Source: Palsa-851 sp035534435 (GTDB taxonomy: Bacteria; Chloroflexota; Dormibacteria; Aeolococcales; Aeolococcaceae). From it: a stretch of DNA of 31,088 nt. Every line of letters starts with the position of its first letter. Within the stretch, counting starts at the first letter, position 1. The DNA is taken from contig DATLRX010000020.1 in the NCBI GenBank assembly GCA_035534435.1, forward strand, positions 1 to 31,088. Direction: 5' to 3'. A model generated the notes under the pieces. The model had not been told where the DNA came from. It was given only the letters and a program-made list of their open reading frames with translations, and did no database searches. A program made the position numbers and the translations under genes. Below, piece by piece: positions 10,806 through 19,750 of this stretch.

Positions 10806-11920
10806 GACCGCGGGACCGTCACCATCACCGCGGTGCCGCCACCGGCGCGTGCGCCGATCTCCAGAATTGCGCCGATCTCGTGGGCTCGCTCGCGCATGGT
10901 GGCAAGGCCCATACCGCGTCGCGTGCGCGGGAGGGATGCGGGATCGAATCCGGGCCCGTCATCGCTGACGCGCAAGGTCACGGTCCGCGCGCCGGCGCGC
11001 AGCGTGAGCCGGACCGATGCGCCCGGCGCGTGCCGCATGGCGTTGTGCAGCGCCTCCTGTGCGATGCGGAGCAACGCGTGTTCCGTCTCGAGCGGCATCG
11101 CTATGCCGGCCGCGGCGTCCACGACAACACGCAGACCGCTCGTACGGAGTGCGTCGGCGTGATCGGTCAGCGTTGCCGCGAGTCCATCGCGCTCGAGGCT
11201 CTTGGGGCGGAGCGCGTGCACCAGCCCGCGCAATTCCTGGAGCGCCGACGTCGTCCGCTGCTCGAAGTCCCCCAGCGCCGCCTTCGCCGCGGCATCGTTC
11301 GACGTCAGCGCGGCCGCGCGCGCCGCGAGCACGAGGCTGAAGAGCGTCTGCGTCGCCGCATCATGGAGCTCGCGAGCAACCCGGTTGCGCTCCTCGACGA
11401 CGGCAAGCTGCTGCGAACGCGAGTAGAGGTCGGCGTTCGCGATCGCGACACCGGCGTACGCCGCGAGCGTTTCGAGACGCCGCGCGTCAACCCTGGTGAA
11501 CGCGCCGGCACGATGGCCGCTCACGAACAGGTTGCCGACGACGATGCTGCGATGCGTGATCGGAACGCCGAGGAAGTCGGTGAGGGTCGGGTGGTTCGCT
11601 GGGTAGTAGGAGAACCGCGGGTGCTTGCGGATGTCGTCGAGACGGATGGCTCCTTCCTCGAGCAGCGCACCCAGCACACCATGCGTCCGGGGCAGCTCGC
11701 CGATTGCCGCGGCACGCTTGTCGCTGATACCCGAGGTGACGAACCGCGCGAACCCGCCGCGACCGTCCGGGACTCCGATCGCCGCGTAGCGCGCAGCCAC
11801 CTGCCTGCGTGCCGCGCGCACGATGCGATCCAGGACCGCGTTGAGGTCCGGCGTGTGGCCGAGCGCCAGCAGCTCGAGGACCTCGGCGGCGACGGCATCC
11901 GTGTCGATGCGTGCTGTCAC
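10802..11920 (-). CDS. GAF-domain sensor histidine kinase (HisKA_3 type)
   Basis: A soluble 372-aa sensor kinase with no membrane segment, so it probably senses an internal signal. A GAF domain spans about 25-165. The dimerisation/phosphoacceptor helix has ERNRVARELHDAATQTLFS with His186, the HisKA_3 signature of NarX/DegS-like kinases. The ATPase domain carries the N-box (ALHNAMRHAPG, 290-300), DDGPGFD (320-326) and GMGLATMRERA (336-346). The GTG start lies 23 bp after the glycyl-tRNA synthetase stop, and the stop overlaps the response-regulator ATG. The GAF domain could bind heme, a cyclic nucleotide or another ligand; nothing in the sequence decides which. Confidence 0.94.
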   Translation of the reverse strand: MTARIDTDAVAAEVLELLALGHTPDLNAVLDRIVRAARRQVAARYAAIGVPDGRGGFARFVTSGISDKRAAAIGELPRTHGVLGALLEEGAIRLDDIRKHPRFSYYPANHPTLTDFLGVPITHRSIVVGNLFVSGHRAGAFTRVDARRLETLAAYAGVAIANADLYSRSQQLAVVEERNRVARELHDAATQTLFSLVLAARAAALTSNDAAAKAALGDFEQRTTSALQELRGLVHALRPKSLERDGLAATLTDHADALRTSGLRVVVDAAAGIAMPLETEHALLRIAQEALHNAMRHAPGASVRLTLRAGARTVTLRVSDDGPGFDPASLPRTRRGMGLATMRERAHEIGAILEIGARAGGGTAVMVTVPRS

Positions 11921-11943
11921 CGTTCTGGATGCTAGCGCTGCGA

Positions 11944-13332
11944 TCAGGCGTTCGCCCGCGTGCGCGCTCGTTCCCGTGATGTGGCGAGCTGATCGTCCAA
12001 CGCCGCGCGCAGGCCGTCGATCGGGACACGGACCTGCGTCATGCCGTCGCGTTCCCGGATGGTCACCGCGTGGTCGTTCAACGAGTCGAAGTCGAACGTG
12101 ACGGCGAGCGGCGTTCCGATCTCGTCCTGGCGCCGATAGCGGCGGCCGATCGCCTGAGTCTCGTCGTACAGCGTCGCGAAGTGCGGCCGCAGCTCATGCT
12201 CGATGCGTCGCGCGGGCTCGGTGAGCTCCGCCTTCTTCGACAGTGGCAGCACAGCCACCTGCACGGGCGCGACATCGGGATGCAGGTGGAGCACCACGCG
12301 CTTCTCACCGCGCACCTCCTCCTCGTCATACGCGTCGACGAGCAGCGTGATGAAGATGCGGTCCGTGCTGACGGCCGGCTCGATGACGTACGGCACGTAG
12401 CGCTCGTTGGTCTCGGTGTCGAAGTAGGAGAGGTCGCGACCGCTGTGTTCCATGTGGGTCTTGAGGTCGAAATCGGTGCGATCCGCAATGCCTTCGAGCT
12501 CACCCCAGCCGAACGGATAGCTGTACTCGATGTCGCTCGTCGCGGTGCTGTAGTGCGACAGCTCGGCCTTCTCGTGAGCGCGCAGCCGGAGGTTCGCGCG
12601 GCGCACTCCCATGGTGTCGATGTGCCAGCGCATCCGCTCCGCACACCAGTACTCGTGCAGCTCGCGATCGGTTCCGGGCTTGCAGAAGTACTCCATCTCC
12701 ATCAGCTCGAACTCGCGAAGGCGGAAGACGAAGTTCCCCGGCGAGATCTCGTTGCGAAAGCCCTTGCCCTGCTGCGCGATACCGAACGGGAGCCGCCGGC
12801 GCGTCGAGCTCACCACGTTGGCGAAGTTGACGAACATGCCCTGCGCGGTCTCCGGACGGAGCCAGATCTGAGCGGCGTCCTCCTCGACGGGACCGATGAA
12901 TGTCTTGAACATGAGGTTGAACTGGCGCGCCGCAGTGAGCACACCACCGCATTCGGGACATCCCGGTGCGTCCGCGGGCTTGCCTCGGGCGACCCGCTCA
13001 GCGGCGAGATGGTCCTCGCGCCACCGTTTCCGGCACGTCCCCGTGCAGTCGACAAGCGGATCCGTGAACCCCGCGACGTGTCCACTCGCGACCCACACCT
13101 CCGGGTTCATCAGGATCGAGGACTCGATCCCCTCGACATCGTCGCGGAGGTCGACCATCGACTGCCACCAGCGCTCGCGGATGTTGCGACGCAGCCGCAC
13201 ACCGAGCGGTCCGAAGTCGTAGACGGCGTTGAGACCACCGTAGATCTCGCTCGACGGATAGACGAAACCACGCTGTTTGCACAGCGAGACGAGCCTCTCG
13301 ATCACATCGGATCGCGCCGGGGCGTCGGGCAT
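11944..13332 (-). CDS. glyS: Glycyl-tRNA synthetase (alpha2, class II)
   Basis: A single-chain 462-aa dimeric glycyl-tRNA synthetase, which charges tRNA-Gly using glycine and ATP. The N-terminus has RGFVYPSSEIYGGLNAVYDFGPLG (21-44). A zinc-binding insertion carries C96, C100, C125 and C128. Motif 2 is FRNEISPGNFVFRLREFELMEME (192-214) and motif 3 lies around GIADRTDFDLKTH (281-293). The anticodon-binding domain starts near VAPVQVAVLPLSKK (354-367). This is the eukaryote/archaea/Gram-positive type, not the alpha2beta2 GlyQS type. The start is 6 bp past the recO stop, giving tight operon structure. Confidence 0.96.
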   Translation of the reverse strand: MPDAPARSDVIERLVSLCKQRGFVYPSSEIYGGLNAVYDFGPLGVRLRRNIRERWWQSMVDLRDDVEGIESSILMNPEVWVASGHVAGFTDPLVDCTGTCRKRWREDHLAAERVARGKPADAPGCPECGGVLTAARQFNLMFKTFIGPVEEDAAQIWLRPETAQGMFVNFANVVSSTRRRLPFGIAQQGKGFRNEISPGNFVFRLREFELMEMEYFCKPGTDRELHEYWCAERMRWHIDTMGVRRANLRLRAHEKAELSHYSTATSDIEYSYPFGWGELEGIADRTDFDLKTHMEHSGRDLSYFDTETNERYVPYVIEPAVSTDRIFITLLVDAYDEEEVRGEKRVVLHLHPDVAPVQVAVLPLSKKAELTEPARRIEHELRPHFATLYDETQAIGRRYRRQDEIGTPLAVTFDFDSLNDHAVTIRERDGMTQVRVPIDGLRAALDDQLATSRERARTRANA

Positions 13333-13338
13333 GGCGCG

Positions 13339-14115
13339 TCAGTCTACCGGCAGTCCGGCACCGCTCCGGCCCTCGATGGCGCGGAGCACGTCGATCGATC
13401 GCAGCCGGCGGTCGAGATGGTAGGCGAGCTCGGACTCGACGATGCGCTCGAGGGTCTGGAGCGTCGGGGGGTCGAGCCGGAGACGCAGCCAGAGCGCCTC
13501 GTCCCCGTCAGCAGCCGCGCGCAGGACCTTGATCACGCGAACGGAGCATTCCGTCGCCTCGGGATCCCCCGGTGCGCAACGCGCGCAGAGGAGTCCGCCA
13601 CCCGGCGCGCTGAACCATGCGGTGCTCTCCGGAAGGCGGCGCTCGCACGACGCGCAGTCGACGAGCTGCGGCGCATACCCCAGGCGGTCGACCATGCGCC
13701 GCGCGAACCAGACGACGGCGGCGCGCGGGTCCCGCTCCGGATCGGCACAGGCCGTGAGCGCGGCGACGACGAGCGCGTAGATCTCGGGTTCCGCATGGTG
13801 GCTCTCGAGCACCCGGTCACTCAACTCGGCGCAGAGCGAGGCGTAGGCGGCACGACGCGCATCGCTGCGCACCGGTGACGCCGTGATCGAGTCAGCCTGC
13901 GTCAGCACATCGAGCTCACCACGCCCGCGCGCGAGCTGCATGCGGCTGCGCGTGAAGAGATCCGTCCGCGATGCGAGCCGGCTCTGGCTGCGACGCACGC
14001 CCCGAGCGATGACCCCGATCTTCCCGTGCTCGAGCGTCAGGACCGTGAGGATGCGGTCGCTCTCACCGTAGTCGACGCGGCGCAGCACGATCCCCTCATC
14101 GCTGTATGTGGGCAT
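13339..14115 (-). CDS. recO: DNA repair protein RecO
   Basis: A 258-aa recombination mediator that helps load RecA onto SSB-coated single strands in the RecFOR pathway. The N-terminal OB-fold region begins YSDEGIVLRRVDYGESDRILTVLT, which is family-typical. A helical domain follows with a zinc site C154-x2-C157 and C177-x2-C180. The ATG at 14115 is chosen because YSDEGIVL lies right after it; the frame upstream is basic, low-complexity and would overlap the CNNM gene. The gap to the CNNM stop is 16 bp and to the glycyl-tRNA synthetase start 6 bp. A recO next to glyS is a common bacterial neighbourhood. Confidence 0.93.
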   Translation of the reverse strand: MPTYSDEGIVLRRVDYGESDRILTVLTLEHGKIGVIARGVRRSQSRLASRTDLFTRSRMQLARGRGELDVLTQADSITASPVRSDARRAAYASLCAELSDRVLESHHAEPEIYALVVAALTACADPERDPRAAVVWFARRMVDRLGYAPQLVDCASCERRLPESTAWFSAPGGGLLCARCAPGDPEATECSVRVIKVLRAAADGDEALWLRLRLDPPTLQTLERIVESELAYHLDRRLRSIDVLRAIEGRSGAGLPVD

Positions 14116-14131
14116 CCGCCCATCATGCGCA

Positions 14132-15475
14132 CTACTGACCGTGGGCGTGCGCCGGTTCCTCTTCATGGGTGTCGCCGCTCTCCGACTGCTGATCGTGGTC
14201 GAAGGCGTGCGGGCCACGCTCGCGGATCAGCGGGACGGGGCTGGTGATGCGCACGGTCTGAATGCTCTGGCGCCGGATCGCCTCGACGGTGAGGGTCGCC
14301 GCGCCGAGCTGGATCGTCGCTCCCACCTTGGGGATCTCCCCGAGCTCCTCGTATACCAGACCGCCGACTGTGTCCGCCTCGACGTTTGGGACCTCGATGG
14401 AGAGCGCCTCCTTGAGGTCGTCCACCGGGTAACGGGCGCTGACCACCACCTCGTGGTCGGACACGATCTGCAGCTCCTCGACCTCGCGCATGTCGTATTC
14501 GTCACGGATTGGACCAACGATCTCCTCGATGAGATCCTCGAAGGTCACGATCCCAGCGGTGCCGCCGTGCTCGTCGACGACCACGGCGATGTGCACCTTG
14601 CGCTCCTTCATCTCGCGCAGGAGCTCGCCGACGTGCTTGGCCTCGGGCGTGAAGTAGGGGTGACGCGCGACCTCCGCGAGCGGGCGCTGATCATCGCCGA
14701 CAACACCGTGACGGAGGAGGTCCTTCGCGTAGACGACACCGACGATGTTGTCGATGCTCGCCTCGTAGATCGGGATGCGCGAGTAGCCGTGCTCGATGAC
14801 CAGGCGGATGACGTCGGCGATCGAGTCCGTGCTCTCGGCGGCGACCACGTCGACGCGCGGGACCATGACCTCGCGCACCGACTTGTCGGTCATCTCGAGG
14901 ATGCCGTGGATCATCTCGCGTTCCTCCTGCTCGACGATCCCCTCCTGCTCACCGACGTACAGCAGGAGCTTGAGCTCCTCCTCGGTCACGAACGGCCCGC
15001 GCACGGAATGCCCTTTGGTGGCAACGCGGACGATGAGTCGCGAGAACGCGCTCAGGCCTCCGACGAGCGGTCTGAGCAGGCCGGTGAGGATCCGGACGGG
15101 TCCCGCGAGCATGAGCGCGAAACGCTCGTTGAAACGGAGCGCCAGTGACTTCGGGGCGATCTCACAGAAGATCAGGACGACGATCGAGAGCACGATCGCG
15201 CCGATCACCTGCGGCACCCTGTGGAGGTATGTGTCGATGAGCAGCGCCGTCGCCGTCGAGACCACGATGACCGCGACCGTGTTCAGGGTGAGAATCGTCG
15301 AGAGGTAGGCGTTCGGATCGGCGTGCAGACGCGTGACCGTGCGTGCCCGGCGGTTGCCGTCGTCGGCGAGGCTGCGCATGCGGATGCGGCTCACGCTCGT
15401 GAGCGATGTCTCCGCCGCGGCGGCAAATGCGGCGATGATGAGACCCGCCACGATGACGACGACGAGGGGAATCAT
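14132..15475 (-). CDS. CNNM/CorC (HlyC-like) CBS-domain membrane protein
   Basis: A 447-aa integral membrane protein of the DUF21-CBS-CorC/HlyC family, associated with magnesium transport or cation homeostasis. The DUF21 domain has hydrophobic segments near 3-22, 59-80, 88-106 and 120-145, with the signature AAAAETSLTSVS (18-29) and FCEIAPKSLALR (103-114). The cytosolic part holds a CBS pair (about 205-325, including REVMVPRVDVV and VVVDEHGGTAGIVTFEDLIEEIVG). A CorC/HlyC transporter-associated domain follows (about 345-425). The tail is acidic and histidine-rich (PHAFDHDQQSESGDTHEEEPAH). The hemolysin label is historical. It lies 31 bp after prs and 16 bp before recO. Confidence 0.93.
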   Translation of the reverse strand: MIPLVVVIVAGLIIAAFAAAAETSLTSVSRIRMRSLADDGNRRARTVTRLHADPNAYLSTILTLNTVAVIVVSTATALLIDTYLHRVPQVIGAIVLSIVVLIFCEIAPKSLALRFNERFALMLAGPVRILTGLLRPLVGGLSAFSRLIVRVATKGHSVRGPFVTEEELKLLLYVGEQEGIVEQEEREMIHGILEMTDKSVREVMVPRVDVVAAESTDSIADVIRLVIEHGYSRIPIYEASIDNIVGVVYAKDLLRHGVVGDDQRPLAEVARHPYFTPEAKHVGELLREMKERKVHIAVVVDEHGGTAGIVTFEDLIEEIVGPIRDEYDMREVEELQIVSDHEVVVSARYPVDDLKEALSIEVPNVEADTVGGLVYEELGEIPKVGATIQLGAATLTVEAIRRQSIQTVRITSPVPLIRERGPHAFDHDQQSESGDTHEEEPAHAHGQ

Positions 15476-15506
15476 CGGCGCCGGGTCGCGCTAGCGTCTG
15501 ACCCGC

Positions 15507-16472
15507 TCACCGGAACAGTTCGCTGACACTTCGACCCTCGTGGACCCGCACGATCGCCTCGGCGATCAGCGGTGCGACCGAAAGGATGCGAAGCTTGGGC
15601 GCGTCGTCGAAGCTGTGGCTTCCGTTGTGGTACGGGATCGTGTCGGTGATGCAGATCTCGTCGATCGGCGCTGCGTGCAACCGTGCCAGCGCGCCGTCGC
15701 TGAGGACGCCATGCGTCGCCACGACGTCGACGGACTTCGCGCCGTTCGCGAGCAGGGCGGCGGCCGCGCTCGCGAGCGTTCCTCCGGTCGAGATGAGGTC
15801 GTCGACGATGACGCAGGTCGCGCCCTGCACATCACCGATGACGTTGACGACCTCGACGGTGTCGTCGCGCGGACGGCGCTTGTCGATGACCGCGATCGGC
15901 GCGTCGAGGATGCGCGCGAGGTTGCGCGCCCGGTGCACGCCACCGGTGTCCGGCGACACCACCACGACATCGTGCCCGTGACGCTCGCGCACGCGGCGCG
16001 CGAGGATCTTCGTGCAGATGAGCGCGTCGACCGGGATGTCGAAGAACCCCTGGATCGCCTCGGCGTGAAGGTCGACGCAGATCACGCGGTTGGCGCCGGC
16101 GAGCTCGATGATGTTCGCCATCAGCTTGGCGCTGATCGGATCACGTGCCTGGGTCTTCTTCTCCTTCCGCTGGTAGCCGTAGTACGGGATCACCGCGGTG
16201 ATGCGTGAGGCCGAGGCACGCCGCAACGCGTCGAGGATGATGAAGAGCTCGATCAGGTTGTCACTGACGGGATGACAGGTCGGCTGCACGAGAAAGACGT
16301 CGTGCCCGCGAACCGACTCCGCGATCTTCACGTCGAACTCTCCGTCGGCGAACCGCGTGATCTCGACATCGGCCAGCTTGACCCCGATCTCGCGCGCGAT
16401 GCGCTCGCTCAGCTCCGGGTTGCCGCTGCCGGAGAGCAGGAGAAGCTCGCCGTACGGGTTCGAGTCGTTCAT
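15507..16472 (-). CDS. prs: Ribose-phosphate pyrophosphokinase
   Basis: A 321-aa enzyme making PRPP from ribose-5-phosphate and ATP for nucleotide, histidine and tryptophan synthesis. Family motifs are FADGEFDVKI (41-50), PYYGYQRKEKK (96-106), the metal-binding DLHAEAIQGFF (134-144), SPDTGGVHRARNLA (173-186) and the PRPP loop VIVDDLISTGGT (221-232). I chose the ATG at 16472 because it overlaps the glmU stop as ATGA and starts close to the first strand (ELLLLSGSGN); an upstream in-frame Met lies inside glmU. The glmU-prs pair is a widely conserved bacterial arrangement. Confidence 0.96.
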   Translation of the reverse strand: MNDSNPYGELLLLSGSGNPELSERIAREIGVKLADVEITRFADGEFDVKIAESVRGHDVFLVQPTCHPVSDNLIELFIILDALRRASASRITAVIPYYGYQRKEKKTQARDPISAKLMANIIELAGANRVICVDLHAEAIQGFFDIPVDALICTKILARRVRERHGHDVVVVSPDTGGVHRARNLARILDAPIAVIDKRRPRDDTVEVVNVIGDVQGATCVIVDDLISTGGTLASAAAALLANGAKSVDVVATHGVLSDGALARLHAAPIDEICITDTIPYHNGSHSFDDAPKLRILSVAPLIAEAIVRVHEGRSVSELFR

Positions 16473-17833
16473 GCCCGGGCTGGCCGGCGAGCCGCCCATC
16501 CCTCGATGTTCTGCTGGCGGGAACGTCCAACCGCGAGCGCGCCGGGCGGCACGTCGTGATCGACGAATGAGCCGGCGCCGACGTAGGCGCCGTCGCCGAT
16601 GGTCAGCGGCGCGACCAGGGTCGCGTTGGTCCCGACGAAGACCCGGTCGCCGATCGTGGTGCGGTACTTGGCCTCACCGTCGTAGTTGCAGGTCACGGTT
16701 CCGGCTCCAATGTTCACCGCTGTTCCGACGTCGCTGTCCAGGACGGACGAGAAATGGCTGATTCGAGTGCCGGCGCCGATCGTGCTGTTCTTGACCTCGG
16801 CATGGGTCCCCAACTCTACCCCGGTCGCCAGCACGCTATTCGGACGAACGCGGCAATAGGGCCCGATGCGCACGCCATCGCCGAGTTCGCAGTCGTCGAG
16901 CACCGCCTCCGCGACAGTGACGCGATCGCCGGCGCGGACGTCGTGCAGCACCGCCATCGGCCCGATCTCGCATCCGGAGCCCAGGGTGGTCCCGCCCCGC
17001 AGGGTCGTCATCGGGTGGATGACGCTGTCCGGACCCACCACGACCTGTGAATCGACGTACGTCGTCGCGGGGTCGTCGATGGTCACACCTGACAGCATGA
17101 GGGCGTCGAGCGTCCTTCGCCGCAGCGCCGCCTCGGCGGCGGCCAGCTGGCGGCGATCGTTCACGAAGATGAACTCGTCAGGATCCGGTGCGACCACCGC
17201 CTCGACCGGACCGGCCAGCCGCTCGACGACGTCCGTCAGGTAGTACTCGCCCTGCGCGTTCGAGGTGGTCAGGCGATCGAGCGTGGGCCAGAGCTGGGCG
17301 CCGTCGAACACGTAGATCCCGCCGTTGCACTCGAGGGGGAGTGCCTCGCCGGGCGCGAAGTCTCCCTCTTCGACGATCCGCGCGACGTGACCGTCTTCAT
17401 CGCGGATCACCCGACCGAGACCGGAGGGATCGGCCGGCACACCCGTGAGCAGGGTGCACGCACGCGCCGAGGATGTATGTGCGAGGAGGAGCCGCTCGAG
17501 CGTTTCCGGCCTGATCAGCGGGGCGTCGCCGACGAGGATGAGGACGGGCCCGGACGATCTGAGGGCCGCGGGGACGCTCCGCACCGCGTCGCCGGTGCCG
17601 AGCGGCGTTGCCTGCTCGACGCAGGTCGCGCCTTCGCCGAGCAGGTCGCGAACCTCGGTCTCGCCCGGGGCGATGACGACCACGGGCGCGCTCCCGGTGG
17701 CGACGCGGACGGCATCGACCGCATAGAGAATGAGTGGGCGCCCGCCGAGAAGGTGGAGCACCTTCGGGACGGCGCTGCGCATTCGCTTGCCCTGCCCCGC
17801 GGCGAGGATCACCGCCTGGGGACCGTCTCCCAT
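16469..17833 (-). CDS. glmU: Bifunctional GlmU (GlcNAc-1-P uridyltransferase / GlcN-1-P acetyltransferase)
   Basis: A 454-aa cytosolic enzyme making UDP-GlcNAc for peptidoglycan and other envelope polymers. The N-terminal uridyltransferase has the nucleotide-binding VILAAGQGKRMRS (8-20), VPKVLHLLGGRP (22-33), QATPLGTGDAV (74-84) and the catalytic-metal Asp in LVGDAPLI. The C-terminal left-handed beta-helix (about 250-454) is made of hexapeptide repeats. The likely acetyltransferase base is His360 (TRISHFSS), just before AVNIGAGTVTCNYDG (372-386). The ATG at 17833 puts the nucleotide loop at residue 8. It is the first gene of the minus-strand run and diverges from the hydrolase at 17888. Confidence 0.96.
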   Translation of the reverse strand: MGDGPQAVILAAGQGKRMRSAVPKVLHLLGGRPLILYAVDAVRVATGSAPVVVIAPGETEVRDLLGEGATCVEQATPLGTGDAVRSVPAALRSSGPVLILVGDAPLIRPETLERLLLAHTSSARACTLLTGVPADPSGLGRVIRDEDGHVARIVEEGDFAPGEALPLECNGGIYVFDGAQLWPTLDRLTTSNAQGEYYLTDVVERLAGPVEAVVAPDPDEFIFVNDRRQLAAAEAALRRRTLDALMLSGVTIDDPATTYVDSQVVVGPDSVIHPMTTLRGGTTLGSGCEIGPMAVLHDVRAGDRVTVAEAVLDDCELGDGVRIGPYCRVRPNSVLATGVELGTHAEVKNSTIGAGTRISHFSSVLDSDVGTAVNIGAGTVTCNYDGEAKYRTTIGDRVFVGTNATLVAPLTIGDGAYVGAGSFVDHDVPPGALAVGRSRQQNIEGWAARRPARA

Positions 17834-17842
17834 GTACCAGCG

Positions 17843-17848
17843 AGTATA
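17843..17848 (-). promoter_or_regulatory. Putative -10 box of glmU (near-leaderless)
   Basis: TATACT on the minus strand ends 9 nt before the glmU ATG, so transcription would begin within a few bases of the start codon. No Shine-Dalgarno is visible, which fits a leaderless or near-leaderless mRNA. No good -35 hexamer is present. Confidence 0.45.
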
Positions 17849-17887
17849 GGGTTTGGCCGGAACCGGCCCGGGGACATGCTCCATACG

Positions 17888-18811
17888 ATGGCATCAATGG
17901 ACTCGCTCACCCTCGATGTCGACGGACCGATCAACGTCGCTGTCTTCGGCGGCGATGGTCCCGTGCTCCTGCTCGTCCACGGGCTGGGCGGGTCGCACCT
18001 CAACTGGCTCTCGGTGGCGCCGAAGCTGGCGCAGCATCACCGCGTCTACGCGCTCGACCTTCCGGGGTTCGGACGGTCGCCGCTCGCCGGCCGGCGTTCG
18101 TCGATCGCCGCCAACGTGGACCTGCTGACCAGGGTGATGGCGCGGTTGTCTGACGAGCCTCTCACCCTGATGGGCAATTCGATGGGAGGCCTGCTCTCGC
18201 TCGGCGTGGCCGCGGTCGATCCGAACCTCGTGAAGCAGCTTGTCCTGGTCGACCCCGCGGTGCCCGCGCCGGGTGGTCTGCGCCCGCGCCTCGATCGCGT
18301 TGGTCGCACCTTCCTTGCCGCAGCGTTCATGCCCCGGTGGGGAGCGCGTCGGCTGAGCCGCGCGGTGTCGGCGCTCGGGCCGGAGAGCCTCGTCTACGAG
18401 ACGCTGCGACTGTGCAGCGCCGACCCGAGCCGCATCGAGCAGGCGGTCGTGGACGCGCACATCGCGCTCGAGGCAGAGCGCCTCGCTCAGCCCGGGTGGC
18501 AGGAGTCCTTCTATGCGGCCACGCGGTCGCTGGTCCGGGTCCTGGCGTTGAAGCGGCAGGTGACGCGATGGGTGCAGGCGGTGGTCGCGCCGACCCTGCT
18601 GGTGCAGGGGGATCACGATCGCCTGGTCAGTGTCGAGTCCGCCCGGTTGGTGGCGTCACTGCGGCCGGACTGGGAGTACCACGAGTTCGCCGGGGTCGGG
18701 CATGTACCGATGCTCGAGGTGCCGGGCGAGTTTCTCGAGGTGACCGGCGATTGGTTCCAGCGGCACGAGGCGGTGCCGGCGGTGAAGCTGGCTGCCGCCG
18801 TCCCGGTCTGA
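17888..18811 (+). CDS. Alpha/beta-fold hydrolase
   Basis: A 307-aa alpha/beta hydrolase (esterase, lipase or C-C hydrolase type) with an unknown substrate. The oxyanion strand-loop is VHGLGGSHLNW (30-40), the nucleophile elbow GNSMGG carries Ser98, the acid is probably Asp244 in GDHDRLVS, and the base is His272 in GVGHVPM. A cap region lies at about 125-215. The first ATG (17888) is used; ATG at 17897 is an alternative. The frame is open far upstream, but that part lies over glmU on the other strand. It has no signal peptide and diverges from glmU with only 54 bp between the start codons. Confidence 0.92.
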   Translation: MASMDSLTLDVDGPINVAVFGGDGPVLLLVHGLGGSHLNWLSVAPKLAQHHRVYALDLPGFGRSPLAGRRSSIAANVDLLTRVMARLSDEPLTLMGNSMGGLLSLGVAAVDPNLVKQLVLVDPAVPAPGGLRPRLDRVGRTFLAAAFMPRWGARRLSRAVSALGPESLVYETLRLCSADPSRIEQAVVDAHIALEAERLAQPGWQESFYAATRSLVRVLALKRQVTRWVQAVVAPTLLVQGDHDRLVSVESARLVASLRPDWEYHEFAGVGHVPMLEVPGEFLEVTGDWFQRHEAVPAVKLAAAVPV

Positions 18812-18866
18812 GCGAGGCTGGGCAGAGTCAGTCGCGGCGCGCAACCGCGGTTAGGATCGTGGTGCC

Positions 18867-18905
<39 letters not shown>

Positions 18906-18985
18906 CAGAGCGGCTTCCAGGGGGCCTACTGAATACGAAATCGGGGTCAAGAGAGGTCGTCACAGACCATTTCCGGCGACGCAAT

Positions 18986-19007
18986 GAGGGTACGTTTGAG
19001 GGTACGT
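18986..19007 (+). repeat. Tandem GAGGGTACGT repeat, candidate recombinase arm site
   Basis: Two perfect copies of the 10-mer (18986-18995 and 18998-19007) are set 12 bp apart, about 80 bp from the broken tRNA. Tyrosine-recombinase attachment regions commonly carry short tandem arm-type sites in this position. The interpretation is inferred; no integrase gene is present. Confidence 0.45.
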
Positions 19008-19140
19008 GGCAGCCGCGACGCTCACGACAAAGCCCGAACCCGGCTGGGCCGACCGCCGCTGGCAGCGAGCGCCGAGAATCAGGACGGGACGTGCGTGAGC
19101 GAGCATTTCGACCCGAGCCGTGCTACGTTCGCAAGCGCAA

Positions 19141-19445
19141 TGACGTACGACGGCTCCACCGATCCGCCGCCCGGGCGCGTCTGGCAAGGACAACTCGTGA
19201 GCCAAGGAGCGCCAGTGCGTGCCTATGACGCCTACGCGTCTGCTCCGCCTTCTGACCGGTGCGGCATCTGCGATCCGCAATGGCAGGCCGAACACGGTGC
19301 TGATCTCGCCCAGGTCGTCGTCCAAAACGTCGACTCCAAGCGTCCTGGGCGCACGTTGCTGGTGATCGGCGGCGCGGGCCTCTACATCGCTGGCCTTGTC
19401 TACCTGATCGGCCGCGTCTGCGGACCCCGGCCGCAGACGGCATAG
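19141..19445 (+). CDS. Small predicted membrane-anchored protein
   Basis: A 101-aa ORF of unknown function. The N-terminal half is polar with a C-x2-C (DRCGICD, about 45-51) that could bind metal. Near the C-terminus one hydrophobic helix (about 75-95, LLVIGGAGLYIAGLVYLIG) follows a basic patch (SKRPGR), consistent with a single membrane span with the N-terminus inside. There is no good ribosome site at the ATG, and the frame extends upstream to 18984. It is the first ORF of the accessory island. It could be spurious; the codon pattern and transmembrane helix are the only support. Confidence 0.42.
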
Positions 19446-19750
19446 GAAACGCCGTCCCTGCGGGTCCAGAGGTGAGCCGCCCGACGTAGAAGCGTCACAC
19501 GGTCAGCCTTGGCGCGCCGCCACCGGACGTCCTCGTGCCCCACGTCTAGGAGAAGAAGCGCATCAGGCCCGACGTAGCCAAGCAACGCCGGTAGCCGCCG
19601 CACAGCGGGCTAGTCGTCGGCATTCACGGACATCGTTGCCGAGGCGGGTCTTAAGGAAACAGCGGCCGTAGCGGGGAGTGCAGATTCGTATTCGGCAAGA
19701 GCCGCTTAATAGTACGCACGGCCGCCTCACCAGCGTTCTCATCTGAAGCC
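19446..19750. other. Stretch without a supported gene
   Basis: Only short open frames are found here. A GTG-initiated 67-codon frame on the minus strand (19400-19603) shows no family resemblance and overlaps the end of the plus-strand ORF. I see no tRNA, strong hairpin or repeat. Confidence 0.5.

Noticed and set aside
12070..13878. 602-codon plus-strand frame
   Set aside because: Antisense to glycyl-tRNA synthetase and recO, both recognisable by motif.
18960..19325. Minus-strand 121-codon frame opposite the small membrane ORF
   Set aside because: It includes the tandem repeat as coding and shows no domain; the plus frame has a transmembrane helix.
19400..19603. Minus-strand 67-codon frame with GTG start
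   Set aside because: Bounded by stops, overlaps another frame, no recognisable family or ribosome site.
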